37,767 bases of DNA. It comes from Prolixibacteraceae bacterium. Lineage in GTDB: Bacteria; Bacteroidota; Bacteroidia; Bacteroidales; Prolixibacteraceae. Position numbers and translations under genes: made by a program. Below the pieces are notes generated by a model that made no database searches, had not been told where the DNA came from, and was given only the letters and a program-made list of their open reading frames with translations. Each line of letters starts with the position of its first letter. Position 1 is the stretch's first letter. Below are positions 34,949-37,767 of the stretch, in pieces. The DNA lies in contig JANXYV010000184.1 in the NCBI GenBank assembly GCA_025355875.1, forward strand, positions 1 to 37,767. Direction: 5' to 3'.

Positions 34949-36448
34949 GTGAATATTCTAACTTTATTGGTCTTAATCCCGGTTCTCACCATGATCGCAG
35001 TCCTTTTTACCAAGGATTATAAAGGTGCCCGGCTCGCTTCGGCAATCGGAATGGGTATAGAACTTATTGCGACCGTTTACCTGGTGCTTGCTTACCTTGC
35101 TGCACGAAAAACCGGGATGATGCACGAGATGCTGTTTACTTCCGATTTCATTTGGTACCCTAGCCTGAACATTCATTTTGCTTTCGGGGTCGATGGAATT
35201 GCCGTAGCCATGATTGGTCTTACATCAATTGTGATTTTTGCAGGTATTTTTGCTTCCTGGGAACTTCAATACCTGACAAAGGAGTTTTTTGTATCGCTCA
35301 TATTGCTTGTCACAGCTGTGTACGGGTTCTTTATTTCACTCGACCTGTTTACCATGTTCCTCTTTTACGAATTGGCGCTGATTCCAATGTATCTGCTGAT
35401 TGGCCTTTGGGGAACAGGACCGAAAGAAAAATCGGCCATGAAACTGACCCTGATGTTGATGGCAGGTTCGGCTTTGATTGCGGTTGGAATACTGGGCCTT
35501 TATTATAATTCGGCTCCAGGTGGTGGCCAACTTACTTTTAATATTCTTGAAATCTCAAAAATAAAAATTCCGGTTGCAGCCCAGCGGTTCTTCTTTCCGT
35601 TTGCATTTGTTGGCTTTGGAATCCTTGGCGCTTTGTTCCCTTTCCATACCTGGTCGCCCGATGGTCATGCTTCGGCGCCAACAGCGGTTTCAATGCTTCA
35701 TGCCGGGGTATTGATGAAACTGGGAGGATATGGATGTTTCCGCGTAGCCATGTTCCTGATGCCACAGGCAGCTCAGGAAATGGCATGGATTTTCATTATC
35801 CTGACAACCATCAGTGTGGTTTACGGAGCTTTTAGCGCCATCTGGCAAAACGACCTGAAATTCATCAATGCTTATTCATCGGTGAGCCATTGCGGATTGG
35901 TAATTTTCGCTTTACTGATGATGAATCAAACAGCCATGGACGGAGCAATTCTTCAAATGATTTCTCACGGTTTGATGACAGCCCTTTTCTTCGCCTTGAT
36001 TGGTATGATTTACGGAAGAACACACACTCGCGACGTTAGGGAAATGGGCGGACTGATGAAGGTCATTCCTTTCCTTGCGGTAATTTATATGATTGCAGGA
36101 TTTGCTTCATTGGGTCTTCCGGGATTAAGTGGTTTCGTTGCAGAGATGACTGTTTTTGTTGGCGCTTTCCAACATCATGATATGTTCCACCGTGTGGTGA
36201 CAGTTATTGTTGCGTCGTCAATCGTAATCACAGCAGTTTATATTTTGCGTGTGGTTGGATTGATCCTGCTTGGCCCTATCAAAGATGCGCACCACGAACA
36301 TCTGCATGATGCTAAATGGTACGAAAAACTCAGCACGGTTACTTTGGTTTTGTCGGTTGCAGCAATTGGTATTGCACCACTTTGGTTGTCGGAAACCATT
36401 ATTGCAAGTTTAAAACCAATCGTGGAAAAACTGGCGTCAATACTGTAA
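34949..36448 (+). CDS. nuoM: NADH-quinone oxidoreductase subunit M
   Basis: A 499-residue antiporter-like subunit with about 14 helices and a GTG start (MNILTLLVLIP). TM5 Glu141 is present in LFYELALIPMYLLIGLWG, the TM8 Lys257 in HAGVLMKLGGYG, and the TM12 Glu in LPGLSGFVAEMTVFVGAF. The TM7 stretch reads FVGFGILGALFPFHTWSPDG: the Lys that E. coli NuoM has about five residues before the Pro (Lys234) is replaced by a non-polar residue (Leu226 by alignment). PFHTWSPDGHASAPTAVSML otherwise fits the family. The neighbouring gaps hold repeats rather than genes. Confidence 0.95.
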   Translation: MNILTLLVLIPVLTMIAVLFTKDYKGARLASAIGMGIELIATVYLVLAYLAARKTGMMHEMLFTSDFIWYPSLNIHFAFGVDGIAVAMIGLTSIVIFAGIFASWELQYLTKEFFVSLILLVTAVYGFFISLDLFTMFLFYELALIPMYLLIGLWGTGPKEKSAMKLTLMLMAGSALIAVGILGLYYNSAPGGGQLTFNILEISKIKIPVAAQRFFFPFAFVGFGILGALFPFHTWSPDGHASAPTAVSMLHAGVLMKLGGYGCFRVAMFLMPQAAQEMAWIFIILTTISVVYGAFSAIWQNDLKFINAYSSVSHCGLVIFALLMMNQTAMDGAILQMISHGLMTALFFALIGMIYGRTHTRDVREMGGLMKVIPFLAVIYMIAGFASLGLPGLSGFVAEMTVFVGAFQHHDMFHRVVTVIVASSIVITAVYILRVVGLILLGPIKDAHHEHLHDAKWYEKLSTVTLVLSVAAIGIAPLWLSETIIASLKPIVEKLASIL

Positions 36449-36450
36449 TA

Positions 36451-36570
36451 GCCCCCTAAATCCCCCGAAGGGGGACTTGGAAAAAGAAAATAAAAGGTGA
36501 TAAAAAAGAAAATAATATAAACGAAGTGTTCTTCAACTCCCCTCCTTTGGAGGGGTTGGGGGAGGCTTTA
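36451..36570. repeat. Inverted pair of GC-rich repeats in the nuoM-nuoN gap (family A)
   Basis: The left unit GCCCCCTAAATCCCCCGAAG (36451-36470) includes TCCCCC-gaa-GGGGGA (36461-36475). The right unit has CCCCTCC-ttt-GGAGGGG (36539-36555) followed by TTGGGGGAGGCTTTA. About 60 bp of A-rich sequence lies between. It is the same family and arrangement as at 14706-14838 and 15601-15776. Confidence 0.75.
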
Positions 36571-36581
36571 ATTTTTTGAAT

Positions 36582-37767
36582 ATGGATCTCGGACAATTTA
36601 TACTCATGCGCCACGAATTGCTGCTCACAGTGGCAGCCCTTGCCGTTCTGGTTGCTGAAATCTTTACCAGCGAAAAGAACAAATCGAAAATTATCAATTT
36701 CACATTGGTGCTTTTCGCTTTGGTAACCATCATTGGTTTTATTCCCGGAGAAAACGGAACATTGTTTGGCGGATCCTACCAGTCGAGCCAACTGACTGCG
36801 TTTATGAAAAACGTTCTTAATCTGGCTGTGTTGATTGTCTTTCTTCAGGCCGAAGGATGGTTACGGAAACCGGAAAATGCAGACAAAATCAGTGAATATT
36901 TTGTTTTGACCCTGTCAACACTGATCGGTATGAACTTCATGATTTCAGCCGGCGACTTTCTGATCTTTTACATCGGACTCGAAACTGCTACTATCCCGAT
37001 TGCCGGGTTGGCCGCCTTCGACAAATACAAAAGCCAGTCAGCCGAAGCTGGTATCAAATTAATTTTGTCGTCTGCACTGTCGTCAGGAATTCTCTTATTT
37101 GGTCTTTCGATGATTTACGGTGCCACCGGATCGATCTACTTTGCCGACATTGCCGCCAAAGTGGCCCCAACGGGTTTGATCGCACTTGGATTTGTCTTCT
37201 TTGTGAGCGGAATGGGATTCAAAATATCGTTGGTTCCTTTCCATTTCTGGACAGCCGACGTTTACGAAGGTGCTCCAATCAATGTGACTTCATACCTTTC
37301 AGTCGTTTCAAAAGGTGCCGCAGCATTTATCTTCACCATCGTTGTGTTCACCGTTTTTAAAAATATTGTCGATCTGTGGAAACCAATGATTTATACTCTG
37401 GCTGTTGCCACAATGACAATTGGTAACCTGTTTGCCATGCGTCAGAACAATATCAAACGGTTTCTGGCCTTTTCATCGGTTGCGCAGGCCGGTTTTATCC
37501 TGTTGGGTATTCTGGGTGCCGGCGAGCTGGGAATGACCGCAATTGTATATTTCGTGCTTGTTTATGTGTTCACCAACCTTGGGGCTTTTGGCGTTGTTGC
37601 TGCAATTCACAATGCTTCGGGAGTTGAAACAATTTCAGGATACAATGGTCTATATCAAACAAATCCGAAACTAAGCTGGCTAATGACCATTTCGTTGTTT
37701 TCTTTGGCGGGAATTCCACCAATTGCAGGTTTCTTCGGAAAATTCTTCCTGTTTACCGCAGCGGCAG
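36582..37767 (+). CDS. nuoN: NADH-quinone oxidoreductase subunit N (partial, cut by window end)
   Basis: The ATG at 36582 opens a frame that runs past the last base, giving 395 codons of an expected 460-490. The protein is an antiporter-like subunit. TM5 Glu is in LIFYIGLETATIPIAGLAAF, TM7 Lys in VSGMGFKISLVPFHFWTADV and the loop YEGAPINVTSYLSVVSKGAA matches NuoN. The last visible part, SLFSLAGIPPIAGFFGKFFL, is the TM12 region with its Lys. It is the final core gene of the nuo order; the stop lies outside the window. Confidence 0.94.
   Translation, partial: MDLGQFILMRHELLLTVAALAVLVAEIFTSEKNKSKIINFTLVLFALVTIIGFIPGENGTLFGGSYQSSQLTAFMKNVLNLAVLIVFLQAEGWLRKPENADKISEYFVLTLSTLIGMNFMISAGDFLIFYIGLETATIPIAGLAAFDKYKSQSAEAGIKLILSSALSSGILLFGLSMIYGATGSIYFADIAAKVAPTGLIALGFVFFVSGMGFKISLVPFHFWTADVYEGAPINVTSYLSVVSKGAAAFIFTIVVFTVFKNIVDLWKPMIYTLAVATMTIGNLFAMRQNNIKRFLAFSSVAQAGFILLGILGAGELGMTAIVYFVLVYVFTNLGAFGVVAAIHNASGVETISGYNGLYQTNPKLSWLMTISLFSLAGIPPIAGFFGKFFLFTAAA

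Overview
The window looks like the chromosome of an anaerobic or facultatively anaerobic member of the Bacteroidota, probably a Bacteroidales/Marinilabiliales-type lineage. The evidence is: promoters of the TTTG-N18-TAnnTTTG type, a parA-parB-DUF5683-LysM transglycosylase cluster, the family of Ig-like lipoprotein, BatA-domain and YbiT-like ABC-F genes, an oxygen-sensitive glycyl radical enzyme, and a complex I operon without nuoE, nuoF and nuoG. This assignment is inferred from gene content; no rRNA or tRNA gene was seen.

Layout. (1) 1-4124: a cluster of short hairpin repeats, then a minus-strand pair, a CheR-type methyltransferase followed by a 1007-residue hybrid histidine kinase. (2) 4634-8100: a HypD-like glycyl radical dehydratase and its radical SAM activase, separated by a 64-bp near-perfect inverted repeat. 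(3) 8228-12199: four plus-strand genes, tightly packed or overlapping: an Ig-like lipoprotein, a DUF3108 protein, a 96-residue unknown and a membrane coiled-coil protein. They end at a terminator shared with the opposing genes. (4) 12283-25063: minus-strand housekeeping genes. In transcription order these are an RfaE1-type heptose kinase, parA, parB, DUF5683, a LysM lytic transglycosylase, a BatA/vWA-type membrane protein, a YheS-like ABC-F, rlmB, a YbiT-like ABC-F with decayed second ATPase site, and a SIMPL-domain protein. (5) 25093-25933: about 840 bp with no recognisable gene, bounded by a possible minus-strand promoter and a strong hairpin; a long non-coding RNA is possible. (6) 25934-27565: a YkgJ-type Cys-cluster protein and a divergent secreted or membrane-anchored DNA/RNA endonuclease. 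(7) 27656 to the end: the nuoABCDHIJKLMN operon with a good promoter; nuoN is cut by the window edge.

No phage, CRISPR, IS element or obvious new defence system was found. The most unusual material is in the spaces between genes and in a few degenerate active sites. At least four families of short dispersed repeats occupy nearly every larger gap, including three gaps inside the nuo operon, and one repeat supplies the last 14 codons of rlmB. The second ATPase site of one ABC-F protein has lost its Walker A and has His in place of the catalytic Glu. NuoM has no Lys at the usual TM7 proton-channel position. Several apparent reading-frame starts lie inside promoter boxes or repeats and have been moved here (activase, heptose kinase, YkgJ protein, NuoD, DUF3108, ParB). 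All functional statements rest on motif recognition by eye; no search was run.
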